A stretch of DNA of 64,000 nt from Tetraselmis striata (lineage: Eukaryota; Chlorophyta; Chlorodendrophyceae; Chlorodendrales; Chlorodendraceae), in contig VCJN01001421.1 in assembly GCA_006384855.1 (NCBI GenBank), forward strand, positions 1 to 64,000. The letters run 5' to 3'. This document shows, one piece after another, positions 48,501-59,999 of the stretch. Made by a program: the position numbers and the translations under genes. Within the stretch, counting starts at the first letter, position 1, and every line of letters starts with the position of its first letter. The notes under the pieces were generated by a model. That model searched no databases, had not been told where the DNA came from, and saw nothing but the letters and a program-made list of their open reading frames with translations.

Positions 48501-51500
48501 GAGTGCCAGCGACTTTGCGACCGCTCACCGCAATGTACTGCCTACACGACCCATCTCCGCCTCCGCGACTGCTACTTGAAGCGGAGCTGCTGGAATCGTG
48601 TCGACGACTACAGTGCCACTAGCGCCATCAGTTTGGTCGGAACGAAAAGCATGGAAGACAAGAATCACATGGCGAGCCGCTCAGCTTCGCAAGCTAAGCC
48701 CCGGGAGGTAGCCATCAGCGGCGAGCTGGTCAAGGACGCTGCAACGCCGCATGTATATCTGTACGTGGACAACACTGGATGCGGGGATGGAGTTCTACAT
48801 GAGATACCAAACGTGCCGCTGTCCGAGTGTGAGAGCATCTGCACCGCCGACATCGCTTGCGGAGTGTACACTTACCGCGTGCCGGAGCGTAGCTGTGCGA
48901 TCCGCTCAACGTGCACGCTTCCGAATCCGGCCAGCTTTACGGATTTCACTGCCATCAAGGTGCCGGCCGAGAGCGTAAGCGGGCTAGCAGCGCTGTCAAA
49001 TGCGCCCGCACAGCCCACATTCCTGTCCTACACCTACATCCAGCTCGTCGGCTGCAAGGACCCCCACTTCCAGGTGCTCCGTGACGTGCCGCAGTCAGCC
49101 TGCGAGTTGGCATGCAGCTCTGAGGTGCGCTGCCGAGCCTACACGTACAACACCGATCGCAATGACTGCTACCTGAAGGAAACCTGCACGGATGTTGAGG
49201 CGGTGGACGTGGACGTGAGCGCCTTCAAGGATGGGGAGTCCCTGCTGTGTGCAAACACGGCCGGCACGGTGCATTTGAGGTGGGCCAACATCGGGCAAGC
49301 AGCCACATGCCTAAGCAGCAGTGGAGCAGTGGTCACAGGGCCGCTGGTTTGCACCACCGTCTTCCGCTTGGATACCATAACAGTGCCCGAGGAGGGGATG
49401 AGGGCAACCTGCACGGCAGCTCTGCCGGCTTTGCCTATTCCATCTCAAGAGGCGCCAACGCAACCTCCTGTTGGCGACTCCCCTACCATAAGTCTGACAT
49501 ACACCTACATGGAAGGCGTGGGATGCAAGGACCCCCACTTCCAGGTGCTTCGCGACGTTCAGCAGTCAGCCTGCGAGTCAGCCTGCAGCTCTGAGGACCG
49601 CTGCCACGCCTACACCTTCAATACCGGTCGCAATGACTGCTACCTCAAAGTAATGTTCATTGCTTGCGCCGTTCACTGTCTTGCTTTCTTTTATACCGCC
49701 ATGGCGAGCTCTACTTCATTTACCCACCTACTGACACGGATCTCTCTATCTCTCTTTTTCTCCTTTCCCTTTTGCCTTTTCCATCCTGCAGGAGATCTGC
49801 AGGGATGTAGAGGCAGTGGGCGCGGACGTCAGCGGCTTCAGGGATGGGGAGTCAGTGTTGTGCTCACATTCCGGAGGCAGGCTGCAGCTCCGTTGGTCCG
49901 ACACTGCAGGACAGGAAGCAGCATGCGCAAGTAGCAACGGGGTCCTGATTTCCGGCCCCCTTGCTTGCGGCACCTTCCTTTCGTGTAGATGCCCTTCAGT
50001 CCTCGGCCCCAACAATGAGGGCAACGTGTGCCGCAGCTCTGCCTACGTTAACCAATCCCATCACGGAGGCGCCCACATCTCCCCCCACGCCTTCGCCGAC
50101 CACCGCACCAGCGATGTTCAGTTACGCTCACATGGAAGGTGTGGGCTGCATAGACCCCCACTTTGAGGTGCTCCGCGACGTGCAGCAGTCAGCCTGTGAG
50201 TCAGCCTGCAGCGCTGAGGCGCGATGCTCAGCCTACACCTACAACACCGATCGCAATGACTGCTATTTAAAAGAGGTATGCGAAGAGGTCGAGTTGGTTA
50301 ATGCCGACGTCACCGGCTTTAAGGAGGGCACTCCCATCCCACCAAGACCGACGCCCGCGCCGACGCCAGCCCCGACACCTGCACCCACACCTGCCCCCAC
50401 ACGAGCCCCGACACCTGCACCGGTGATCAGCTACACCTACATGGAAAGCGTGGGCTGCATGGACCCCCATTTTGAGGTGCTTCGCGATGTGCAGCAGACA
50501 ACCTGTGAGTCGGCTTGCAGCGCTGAGGAGCGCTGCTCCGCCTACACGTACAACACCGACCCAGGTGACTGCTATTTGAAAGAGGTATGCGAAGAGGTTC
50601 GGGTCGTTGACGTTGACATCAGCGGCTTCAAGGAGGGAACACCCATCCCACCGAGGCCGACGCTCGCGCCGACGCCCGCGCCGACGCCAGCCCCCACACC
50701 TGCCCCCACACCGGCACCCCCAGCTGACTCAGACCCTGGTGCATCTTTGGAAGGCGGATGGCAATGGAGCGGACAGGTGAGCAATTGTACCTCTGCTATT
50801 GCCGCCATTCCGCGATTTCCGTGCACATTTCATCCTTTCGAAGCAAATGGAACGAACTTCAGGGGAATGCGACAGGACCTCACTGTCTTGCTGTGGTACG
50901 CTTCATGCGCAGGATTGTGAGCCGTGGGAGGACCGGCAATGTGGTCTAGGCTCTGGCCCTGGACTTAAGATTGATGGGATCACCTGGTGAGTCCCAACCA
51001 AAGGCAGTATTTCATTGCTAGCCGGACGAAGAGAGGGAAATGGATGACGATTGGTGCAAATGGGGGGTGGGGGTCGCAGCGGAACCTCATCAACACAGCT
51101 TACATGAAATCACCTGCGCTGATTTGAGCTGCAGGTATCGGATGTACGCCCACAACGCAAACCCCTTGCGCAATGGAGGCGGGGGCGAAATGCATTGGAC
51201 ACCCTTTCGTGAGCGCCGTGACTACGGCGGCATGTATTACAAGGTCTGGGCTCCTCAAAATTGCTGCCACGGGAGCAACTGTAAATGCTTGGGATAGATG
51301 GCTGAGGGTTGGCCAACAGGAGCCCTGGTTTGCTGTGCGCCTACTGTGTCACACATTTCATTCCTCACCTAAAGACTATTGTTACTGCCGCCTGACTGGG
51401 GTGAAGGATGCCATGTACCCACGATTTCACAGCCGTTTCATGCGCGGCTCATTTGCGCTCGTCCCCCATGCAGGGCTCGGAAATCATTGGCTACTTTGAT

Positions 51501-53757
51501 CGCCCGATCCGTATCAGTGAGGTCGGTGACCGGGCGGAGATAAGCTTTCTGTGGCAGAGTGAAGGCGAGATCCAAGCTGGGCTGTGCCCCGCCAGGTGAT
51601 ATACAGTCCATGTTTTGAGGTCTGCCTCCCAATGGTGGAATTCACCAGGGACGAATCTATACCAGGCGTTGATAATTTGACATGCTGCCTGTGGTTGATT
51701 TCGGACACCCCTTGCCTACCACCATATGTATTTCTTGCGCCCGCAGCGATGCGCGGGATATTGACTGCGAGCGGTGCGAAGAAGTGGTGAAGGAACAAGC
51801 CGGGTATAAGCACATCTACCACGAGGTATGACCAAACAACATTGCCTAAGGTGCACAGCAGCATGATTTGTCACACTTTCTGTCCGACCCTAGTGGTTGG
51901 CTCCTGGGCAGCCCGGAGCGCGAACATTACCAAGCAGATCGATGGCAGTTATGCCTCCTGTACTCGCTAACGCTCTTGCCTGGTTGCGGCAGGTGCGGTG
52001 CTTCTCAGGCACCGGAGACTTTCGGGTGGCACTGGCTGACTCACGTGGTGGGAAAGTGGAGAGAGATGGGTAAGTCGCTGCAGCACCGCCCCAACCAAGG
52101 TGGGCTGAATCATTCATCTATTTGGGTTGTGTTTGCCCCCCAGCAAGCCAGAACATGTCTGGCATGGCTATTGTCATGACCCTTAATTGCGCTTATTGTA
52201 GTCTTAAGACGACTATCGGAATTCTTTATCATCGTCTCAAAGAATAGTAACCACCCAGCTGCGATTCTATTGCACACACCAGCTACACTGGCATAGATAA
52301 TGATGAGGTACCTATAGGAATCATTCCATAGTTACTATGTTGATGACACATAGTGGATGACCGGGCATTACCTTGCGCCAATTCTCAAATAGCCCTGGTA
52401 TCCCCCCTTCGTCCGTGAGCTATCGGCATATTTCCGCGTTTCGGGGTCGCATGTCTTTCTTGATTTATACTCCGATCACCACTCCACTACCGCCCCGCCG
52501 CAGGTATGGCTACTACAACACAAAAATGCTCGACTACCGCGGAGTGCAATGGCGGTTCCATCCGCACGCCTGCCCGCAGATCCCGCGCGACTACCCTGGC
52601 GGCTATGCTGCCACTGCCGCCAGCAGTTGGATCCGCAGCAACCTTGACCCGGATTTCATCAATGCGCGTGGACTAGTGTGCGACTTTGTGGAGACGCCCG
52701 AACTGGGGGATCGCTCCTTCAAAGAACGCATGTTTGACCCTGCAGAGGTAAGGAACATATCAAAACATATAGTAATAATTGCATCACATGTGCAGCACAG
52801 TCAATTGATATAATTATGTGGCAGAGCTTAATAGGTTGCCGGGCTGACCAGTGCCACGGTTGAATGACGCTGCTTTCATGCTGGTGTGTGCGTCCTCATC
52901 GTCATCAAACGGAGGTGCAACTGTGGCGCCCGCTCAGACAGCATGTACTGACTGAGCACACATTGTACGCCCACCTGCCTGTTGTCTGGTATGTTGCAGG
53001 ATGGAGCGTGCTTGAACCTCCCCAATGGAGAATGGACACCTGACGACAAACCGTTCACGATGAAGCTGACGTTGAGGGACCGAGGTTCCGGGAGGGTGGG
53101 CACCCACCTTTCACTCTGCCCTGACAAGCAGACATTCACCATAAATCCACCTCGCTGATTTAATGGCAGGGATGAGGATGACAGTACTTTGCACGAATAT
53201 ATCAGATGTGTGTGATGCGATGCGCGCGCGTTGTTGCGCTTGTTTTACAATGCGACCGCACTCGCTCTGTCCTTAGTCGCAGAAGCAGTGCCTGCTTAAG
53301 AGTCAAGCAAGAAATGGTACAATAGTTGCAGCCACTGATGTCTCATGGCTTGCCGCTCCTACTACGTATATTGTACGTGTTCTTGTATTCTGTTACATAT
53401 CCCGCTCTAGTTCGAACAGAGACACGCCCCGCTGTAGTATTTTGCTATTTAAAACCCGGGGACGTAGGACAAGCATATAGTTTTTTTGAGGCAACAGCGT
53501 AGGAACGAGTTCGAAATCGTCCCACCCATACTCATCGCGCGCTCAACGGAGTTTAGTAGGCTGCAATCGAGAAAAGCTTATCGAGGTTTGCTTCGTTGCA
53601 GGTGCGCTTCACGTGGACAATGGAGTTTAACGGTTGGAGCGCGTCCAAGACAGAGACGTGGGATCATGACCTCTTCCCGGACCAAATTGACAGCGTTGTG
53701 ATCGGCTACACAAACCCACGCAGCTTCACATCGTTGAAGCTCAAGCGCGTGACTTAG
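42531..53757 (+). CDS. Secreted multi-PAN/Apple-module protein, 16 exons, one frameshift
   Basis: Exons: 42531-42831, 45368-45828, 46329-46633, 46881-47398, 47544-47653, 47865-48002, 48174-49649, 49792-50776, 50913-50986, 51135-51243, 51474-51595, 51747-51825, 51993-52069, 52504-52747, 53000-53095 and 53602-53757. All phases close to 1,750 codons if one extra base near 49975 is discounted. A signal peptide (SLLLLALCCVALP) is followed by about 600 residues resembling a beta-propeller (repeats such as DTDVIWATAGSVLHRIRF). Exons 7-8 code for six Cys-rich PAN/Apple-like modules (GVGCKDPHFQVLRDV, CESACSSE, AYTYNTDRNDCYLKE). Modules 3-6 are nearly identical and are separated by PTPAPTPAP linkers. 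The C-terminal ~330 residues look like a beta-sandwich (FDRPI, GEIQAGLCP, RFTWTMEFNGW). PAN modules bind proteins or sugars, so a cell-surface or wall role is inferred. An extra last exon at 53792-53926 is possible if splicing occurs before the stop. Confidence 0.82.
42960..43096 (+). mobile_element. LINE 3'-end fragment in the first intron of the PAN-domain gene
   Basis: Resembles the LINE 3' UTR from AACGGAGCGTGGCCTACCC through GTGCCAGTCCTGTCGCGGG to a short A run (GGGAAAA). It has small indels and is more diverged than the 37006 copy. No target duplication is clear. Confidence 0.8.
44128..44181. repeat. Direct repeat of 21 bp, offset 33 bp
   Basis: TTATATTGTCTACTGTCAGC plus one base occurs at 44128-44148 and 44161-44181, directly upstream of the tRNA-like segment. 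Confidence 0.85.
44175..44250 (+). ncRNA. tRNA-like segment, possible SINE head or tRNA pseudogene
   Basis: CAGCTCGGTAAAGAAGCG resembles a degenerate A box/D arm. CCGGGTTCGATTTCCGG forms a full T arm with a near-consensus B box (GGTTCGATTTC). The distance between them fits a tRNA. The anticodon stem pairs poorly and no matching 5' acceptor strand is present, so it is not a functional tRNA. It lies within the long first intron of the PAN-domain gene. Confidence 0.4.
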
Positions 53758-54110
53758 CGTTTGATTATTGATTCAAATTGATTATTTGCTAGGTGGGTTC
53801 GAAAGACGGCTCCATGACCATTGTTGTTCACAGCGCGGACCTGGTGGATGACAGTGATTGCACCTGTAGCCACCGGGACTGGGCTATGTATTATGCCCAA
53901 TTGGCGTATGGTGGCGTCCTTGTGTAACTTCGTGCAGTAGTCTCCTGCCGCGCAAAGCCCCCCTCCCCCCTTCCAGCATTGCTATGTGTCCATAAGCTGC
54001 TGTGCGTGTTTCTCGTACGTTATGTGGCAGTAGTGCGACGGCGCGATTGATGTCTTTTCAAAGCAGGCTACCTGATAATGCCAGACCACACGTGATATTC
54101 TCGTAAGCAT

Positions 54111-54929
54111 CTACAGAGCTTTCAAGCACGAGGCAACAATCAGATAGCCATCACGCCTGGCTTGGGTGCGAGCTGTGCGCGCTTTGATTACACGGCTTGA
54201 GGCGATCAATCTGCCAGGGTTGTGGGATAGAACAGCACGCCGCCCTGGCCACCCGCCGCAGGTTGCTGCTGTTGGCGCTGATGGGTGCCAGGGCTCGCAC
54301 TTGCCGGGGATTCGAGCCCACCATAGCCAGCCGATGCACGCGCAACCACAGCCTCGTTGTATGCCGGTGAGAGTAGTGCAGCATGGTGTGGCCATGATGG
54401 TGACTGGCCTGCGGTAGCCAGCTTGCTGGCCCTCGATGATGCGAGTCGCCACTTTGAATGCTCGACCCGCTCGCAACAGGTGCGCTTTGCTCGAACTGAT
54501 CCCGGAGCTGATGCAACTGCCCCTCCGGCTCCTGCTTGAGCCGCCTATGTGCACACGAGAGCAGCACCTCTGCTTGAGGTCCACCAGGCGGCGCCTTGAC
54601 CTCAGAATTTGCAGCTCATCCTCCATGGGCACCATTTCCCGCCTCCACTCCTCCTCCATCCACGCAATATTCTCAGAGGGGTCCCCCTCAGCGACCAGTG
54701 AGGGGAGGCGTTGCAGCAGGGTCTGATGTGCGATCGCCGCCTCAGAATCGGCCGCCTCCGTTGCCAGTCCCCCAGACTCCATCACCTTTCCCAGCGTATG
54801 AACCTGCTTCAGGAGCTTGTTCACGATGGTCTGCGCCTCGTTCCGGCTGTCTGAAGATGAGCAGTCGCTCACGTCAAGGTCGATTCCGAGCCCGGGCCTT
54901 GGCTTGGCCGGCGCCTCCTTGGCCTGCTC
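54111..54929 (-). pseudogene. Coiled-coil protein gene fragment truncated by CACTA element B
   Basis: The minus-strand frame enters directly from the end of element B: the first apparent start codon is a GTG made by the element's terminal bases, so the true 5' end lies beyond the insertion. Residues 1-105 are acidic and helical (NEAQTIVNKLLKQVHTLGKV, AWMEEEWRREMVPMEDELQI), suggesting a coiled coil. At about 54567-54575 the natural continuation (LLSCAHRRLKQEPEGQLHQL) is in another frame, implying a 1-nt loss. Downstream residues to 54111 do not look coding and may be intron. No family recognised. Confidence 0.6.
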
Positions 54930-55400
54930 CACTGTGAGATTAGGATGTGACGTAAATGTGCCCTACTGGTGACGAACGATGACATACGGGGACGATACGG
55001 GACGGACGAGGGACGTGGATTTCATACCGTGTAGCGACGACTATCTCGCGCAACCTGTAAAGTACTATATGAATTTCTCGTTTCGATAATTTCATCAAAT
55101 TGATATGCGCACGCGGGCTCGCGTGTCGCGCGCCGACGCGGAGCACCCGGGCTGAGTACATGCGGCTACACGTACTCGCTGCACATCCCTGCACATCCTT
55201 GCACATCCCTGCACATACGACGTTGCACATCCCTGCACGCGCATGTAGTACGGGGTAGCCTGGCGGTCACCGCCGCTCACCGCTGAACCAAGCGCGGACA
55301 GCCGCGCACTCGCATTTGTGCTCCCTGCCGGTGGTGGGCTACATCCACCCCAACTCTCAACCCCACCCCCCCCCCCCCCCCCGCGCGCGCGGCAGCAGGC

Positions 55401-58211
55401 ATGCCGGGAGAGGGATGGATATCGAGTGTGTCGAAGGATGGCGTGTACGCATGCAAGCATTGCCAGGGCATCGTGACGGGCAGTAGTGAAAGGACGGCGC
55501 GAGACCGGCACTTCCTAAAATTCCCGAACTGTAGGCACTCGTTGAAGCGTGCGGGTAAGTTGCGCCGCAAGGCCGCCTTACAACAAGCAGCAGCAGCAGG
55601 GGCGGCAGCAGCAGCAGCGGCGGCGGCAGGGGCAGCAGCAGGAGTAGTTGCAGCCGTCGGAAACGGCCGCCGGCGCCGGTCTCGGACGACGGCGGCTCGA
55701 AGGAGGACGATGTGATGGGCGTGGGGGAGGACCCCGTTGGCGAAGACGGTATGGACATCGACGCGCCTGCGTGGCCGCCGGCGGGCGTGGAAGCCGCCGA
55801 TGAGGGCGTGATACGGGAAGGCGATCCCGGTGACTTCTACATGAAGGTCATCGCCAAGAAGTTCCGGGGAGTATGGCACTACGGCATGATAACCGGCGTT
55901 GTTACCGAGTGGGTGTTGGAGGACTATGGCGGGGCGACCCAGTGGCGCGCTGTTTTCGAGGACGGTGACACTGTGGACCTTCTGCGTTCAGAGGTGAGTG
56001 GGCCCGGCATGTGTGCTGGTGGCACCACTCACCTGCGGTTGTATGGAATCACACGCACCCGCCCGGTCGGCGTGGCAGGTTGTGGAGGCTATGGCGGCTG
56101 CCCAGGAGCACCCCCTTGTGGATGCGGACGGGGAGGCTCGCTTAATAACCGTCCCTGAAGGCGATGACCAGTCCAGTGAATCCGAAGAGGAGGGCTGGGA
56201 AGGGGGTGGGGACGCGGCTGGCGCCGGGTGGACGAGCGATGAGGAGGAGGAGGAGGAGGAGGCGCACCTCCGGGCATGGGAGTCTGCTGCTGTGCCGGGG
56301 TCCGACACGAATGCCCTCACGTTTGCAGTCATGAAGTCCTCTGCCCAGGTGAAGAGCAAGAACTACAACAACTCCGCTTACAGCGAGTGGCAGCTATTGC
56401 ATGACATCATGCCCGCCGGCTTCACCTGGGGTGGGATGGCCGTGCCACGCAGCCACAAGGCGATGCGGAAGTTCCTGCGGGTACGGCCGGGATGTGCCTC
56501 GGTGCGTGCTTGACGCGGCGCGTCTTGGGGTGTCAGGCCCTTCACGCTCCTCGCCTCCCGATGCATGCAGGTGCCTGATACATCCAGATATGTCCGGCAC
56601 ATGTGCCCCAAGGGGTGCGTGGCGTTCAGCGGGGCGCCCGGGAAGGCTGGCGGATGGGCGAACCTCCCCGACCAGCACTGCCCGGAGTGCAATGCCGACA
56701 GGTTTATCCGCATGCCGCAGTCCCTGAAGCTCACGGCTGCACGGGTTTGGTACGTCTTGAGCGTGGCGGACATCATCAAGGGCTGGTTCCGAGACCATGT
56801 GTGGTACGCTTGCTGGAAGAAGGGGACGCACGTGTCTATCAACGCCTTCCGCGCCTCGTCGGAGGCGGAGCGCCTGAATGAAGGCGGGCACGGCACCGGC
56901 CTCGCCGCGGGAGACTTCCTCCATGCCGACAACGGGATCTACACACTCACAGATGATGGCTTCCTGTCGCACCTTCGGGCCGCCCAGTCTGTCACCGGGG
57001 TTGGGATCAGGTGTGAGGACATGCCGCCCCACATGCTGACCTCCAGGAGCAACTGGCACCCAGTCGCACTCATCGGCCCCCCGGAGCCGCCCAACCGGGG
57101 CAAAATACGGTTAGAGGTGCTGCACGAGCTCGCGGTGCTTGGCGAGCATGGAGTGAGGGTCACCCCCGCAGACGGGGGGGAACAGTTCGTGCACAAGGTC
57201 TTCCTCGGTATGTGGGTGTGCGACGCCCAGGGCAGACGAAAGATCTTTGTGCGGGGGGGGGCCTAGCCAGCTCAGAGGTTGCCCCTGGTGCCGTCTGGTG
57301 AGCCGTGTGGAGTGCCCGGACGGCAAGAGGAAGGTGGCGCCTGCGGGGTATGCAAAGGACGTCATCCAGAGGGTGGATGGCGTAGAGTTCCAGGCTGTGC
57401 GCACAGGCGCGAGCTGCGTGGGAGCACGCGGTGGACTTCAAGGACCATTTGGAGAAGCTCCTGGACGACGTCCGACGTACGGTGCGGGGCTCGCACTCGT
57501 ATGCACCCATACTCGCGGGGTGGGGTGCGGTCCTGCCGGGCTGGACCCCCAGCGGTGGCGCTGGGGGGCTCCTGGCCTACAAGGCGGCGTCGCTTCGCAA
57601 CGGCGACAAGCCCCGGCTTCACCGGGGGGGGGGGGGGGAGACGGGGAGACGTCGAGAGACAACTCCTTCTTTGTGTACAAGATGTTGAAGCAAGTCCCCG
57701 ACGCTGACCCACCCCCTACACCACCGAGGAGCTTGAGAGCGAGGAGGAGCTGCCAAGAAACCTGCTGGCGGAGCGCGAAGACGCCAAGTACACCGCCATG
57801 GTCGCGCGAGCTCAACACTTCTACCTTGCCACGCCACCGCCCCCGCCAGGGGCTGACTCGGACGACAGCCGTGCCAGCGCGCGGTCCATTCGGGCTGCAT
57901 TGTGTACGGTGTGGACGCCGGAACGAGCCCACACTGCCGTGGGCTTGGACTTGTGGAGAGTGCCGGGCGGCGGCGGTGGTTCCGGCGGGGAGGAGGCCCT
58001 TGTCCTACTAGATGGTCCGGGCATCCGCAAGGTGGCTGTTCTCATGGCCCCTGCCGACATGTCCTCCGCGAAGGCTGCCGACTTGGGCGTCGATGCCGGG
58101 GAGCTGCTGGTGGCGGGGATCCACGCAAGGTCGCAGGACGGTGCGCGAGGGGGGGGGGGGGGGGGGGCCAGCGGTTGTGGGATAGGCGGGGCAGCGGTTG
58201 CTACCGAGTGA
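55401..58211 (+). pseudogene. Broken transposase gene of element B
   Basis: Exons homologous to A: 55401-55993, 56079-56480, 56571-57248 and about 57271-57417, then a deletion joining to the last exon (to 58211). One C is lost in exon 1 (after VAAVGNG), shifting the frame. A deletion of 1,321 bp removes residues about 607-975, including the second Asp and the Glu of the proposed D-D-E triad. The first Asp (LTDDGF) and the BED-like finger remain. It cannot encode an active transposase. Confidence 0.9.
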
Positions 58212-58348
58212 GGCTTAGCATCGTTTGCAGTAGCAACGCAGCCTTTCCGGTTGCATAGTGTGACGCCGCCTTGATGTAACCCAGCAGTACGCGCAAAGTG
58301 CAAGTGTTACACGCCCGTGAGCCCCACCCAATAACATTGCACCCGATC

Positions 58349-59256
58349 TCAGTGACGGCATGTCTCGCTCTCCTTCAGCTCCTGGGCCGTCCGCCGCCTC
58401 ACCCTGCGCACCCTACCAGCCGCGCGTGCCTTCTCGGAAGCCTCACACACGGCGGCGCGAGTCGCGTCGTGGAACGCGTCCCTGGCATGGCGGAACTCCG
58501 CCCTCACCGCGGCCGTGGTCGGGCAGGGGACTGCCCGCTGATGGGTCGCCATGCATGGGTACTTGGGGCCGCACCAAGCCGGGGTGCCGTCGAAGCAATA
58601 CTCCCAGTCCGTCCGTTGGCCGCAGTACACGCATGACGGGCGTCCGGCCAGGACACGCACATGATAGTGCATGTGGCCGCCTGCCGCCACTGCTCGTAGT
58701 GCTCCGTTCGGTCAACATGGCGACGAGCAAGTCGGCATGTCCCGCAGGTGGCTGCGGGGCGGGTGGCGCGAGCGCAGCCTCGCTCGCCTCGACAACCCCC
58801 TCATCCCTATCAGTCGCCTCTACCACGGCCTCCTCCGCCTCCTGATGCGGCGCATCAGGCGCATCATCGTCGCCTGGCAGGGCGTCCCCCCCCCGCAACG
58901 GCGCCGTCGGCGGTGGCCGACGCCGTCGTGGGGGGATGCTGTGAGGAGGTGGCCCTAGACATAGGTGGGGCCGGCACCGCCATGTGTTGCTCCACATGCG
59001 GTGCGGTTGCGGTGCGGTTCCTGACGCGACAGCTCCGTCGCACAGGTACCGGCACCGGCACCCCACGCCTCCTGCGCTTACCACCAACCGGCATGTTTCC
59101 TTTGGGAGGCGGTTCATCCGCGTCGGAGGTGAGCGGCGGTGCCGGTGTGGGTGTGGATACTGCGCGGCCATTAGGGCTCCCGCCGCCCGCCGCTCCGCCG
59201 ACCCACGCCGCGGCGTGTGCTGCGCCCCGCATAGTCGCCTCGAATATATTATACAT
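58349..59256 (-). pseudogene. Second copy of the zinc-ribbon protein gene (element B)
   Basis: Matches 25004-25913 of A: MYNIFEATMRG at 59256, then a frame change at a G/C run near 58890, then HYHVRVLAGRPSCVYCGQR and CGPKYPCMATHQRA before the stop at 58349. The Cys/His cluster has WEYCFDG in place of A's WECCCDG, so the CC pair is changed, and AWCGPKYPC in place of ALCGPKYPC. Whether the frame change is a defect or an unrecognised intron applies to both copies. Confidence 0.65.
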
Positions 59257-59999
59257 GACGCGGGGACAGGGGGGGGGGGGGGGGATTCGTGCGTTTCGTA
59301 TATCGGCGGAACGGCGTGCGAAGCTGCGGCTGGCGAAGGTGGTGGAAGTAAGCGTGGCGGCGTCGGCGGCGTATTACTGTGCGTGCATGCGTGCGCAACC
59401 CGGCGGCAGCAAGCGCCGGACTCGGAGCCATGGACACGGTACGGGATGCCAAGTCTGGCTAAGCAACTGCCGAGGCTGGCGGCTTAACCCCCATGTCCGG
59501 CGGTTGAGGGACGGGAAGTGCGTAGAAGTTGATCGGCAAAGCGGGCATGTAAGCCTGGCTGTGCTAGCTTAGGTTCCTACAAAGTAATGGCGGTTTGTGC
59601 TATGTAATTCGTAGGGGTGGACCATGCAGCGCAGGTAGGGGGCGGTATAAATGAGGCCGGGCACATATACTGCTCCACGAAACGACACTGTCGCACGTGC
59701 AGTTGAATAGAACCCCCCCCCCCCCCCCCCAACCCCCGCCGGGTCGGCCCGCCGACCCGCCACGGCATGTAATACCTGTCATGCATCGCCGGGGTATGTG
59801 TGAGTGGATGCCCCGCTTCCACCCGCCACCCCCCCCCCCCCCCCCATTGACACTTGTGCACTCATTAAGTTTGGGCTGGTTTCGGAGCAGTACATGTACG
59901 TATGTATATACATACAATGGAACGTAGTACTTGCGCGGAAAGAGGCGGGACTGGCGGATTGCATTGGGGGTGTGTAGAGTAGCGTGTTGGTGAGATTCG

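Noticed and set aside
50758-50949. Open frame across the intron after exon 8 of the PAN-domain gene
   Set aside because: The region has a good donor (50777) and acceptor (50912) and the flanking exons join in phase, so it is intron.
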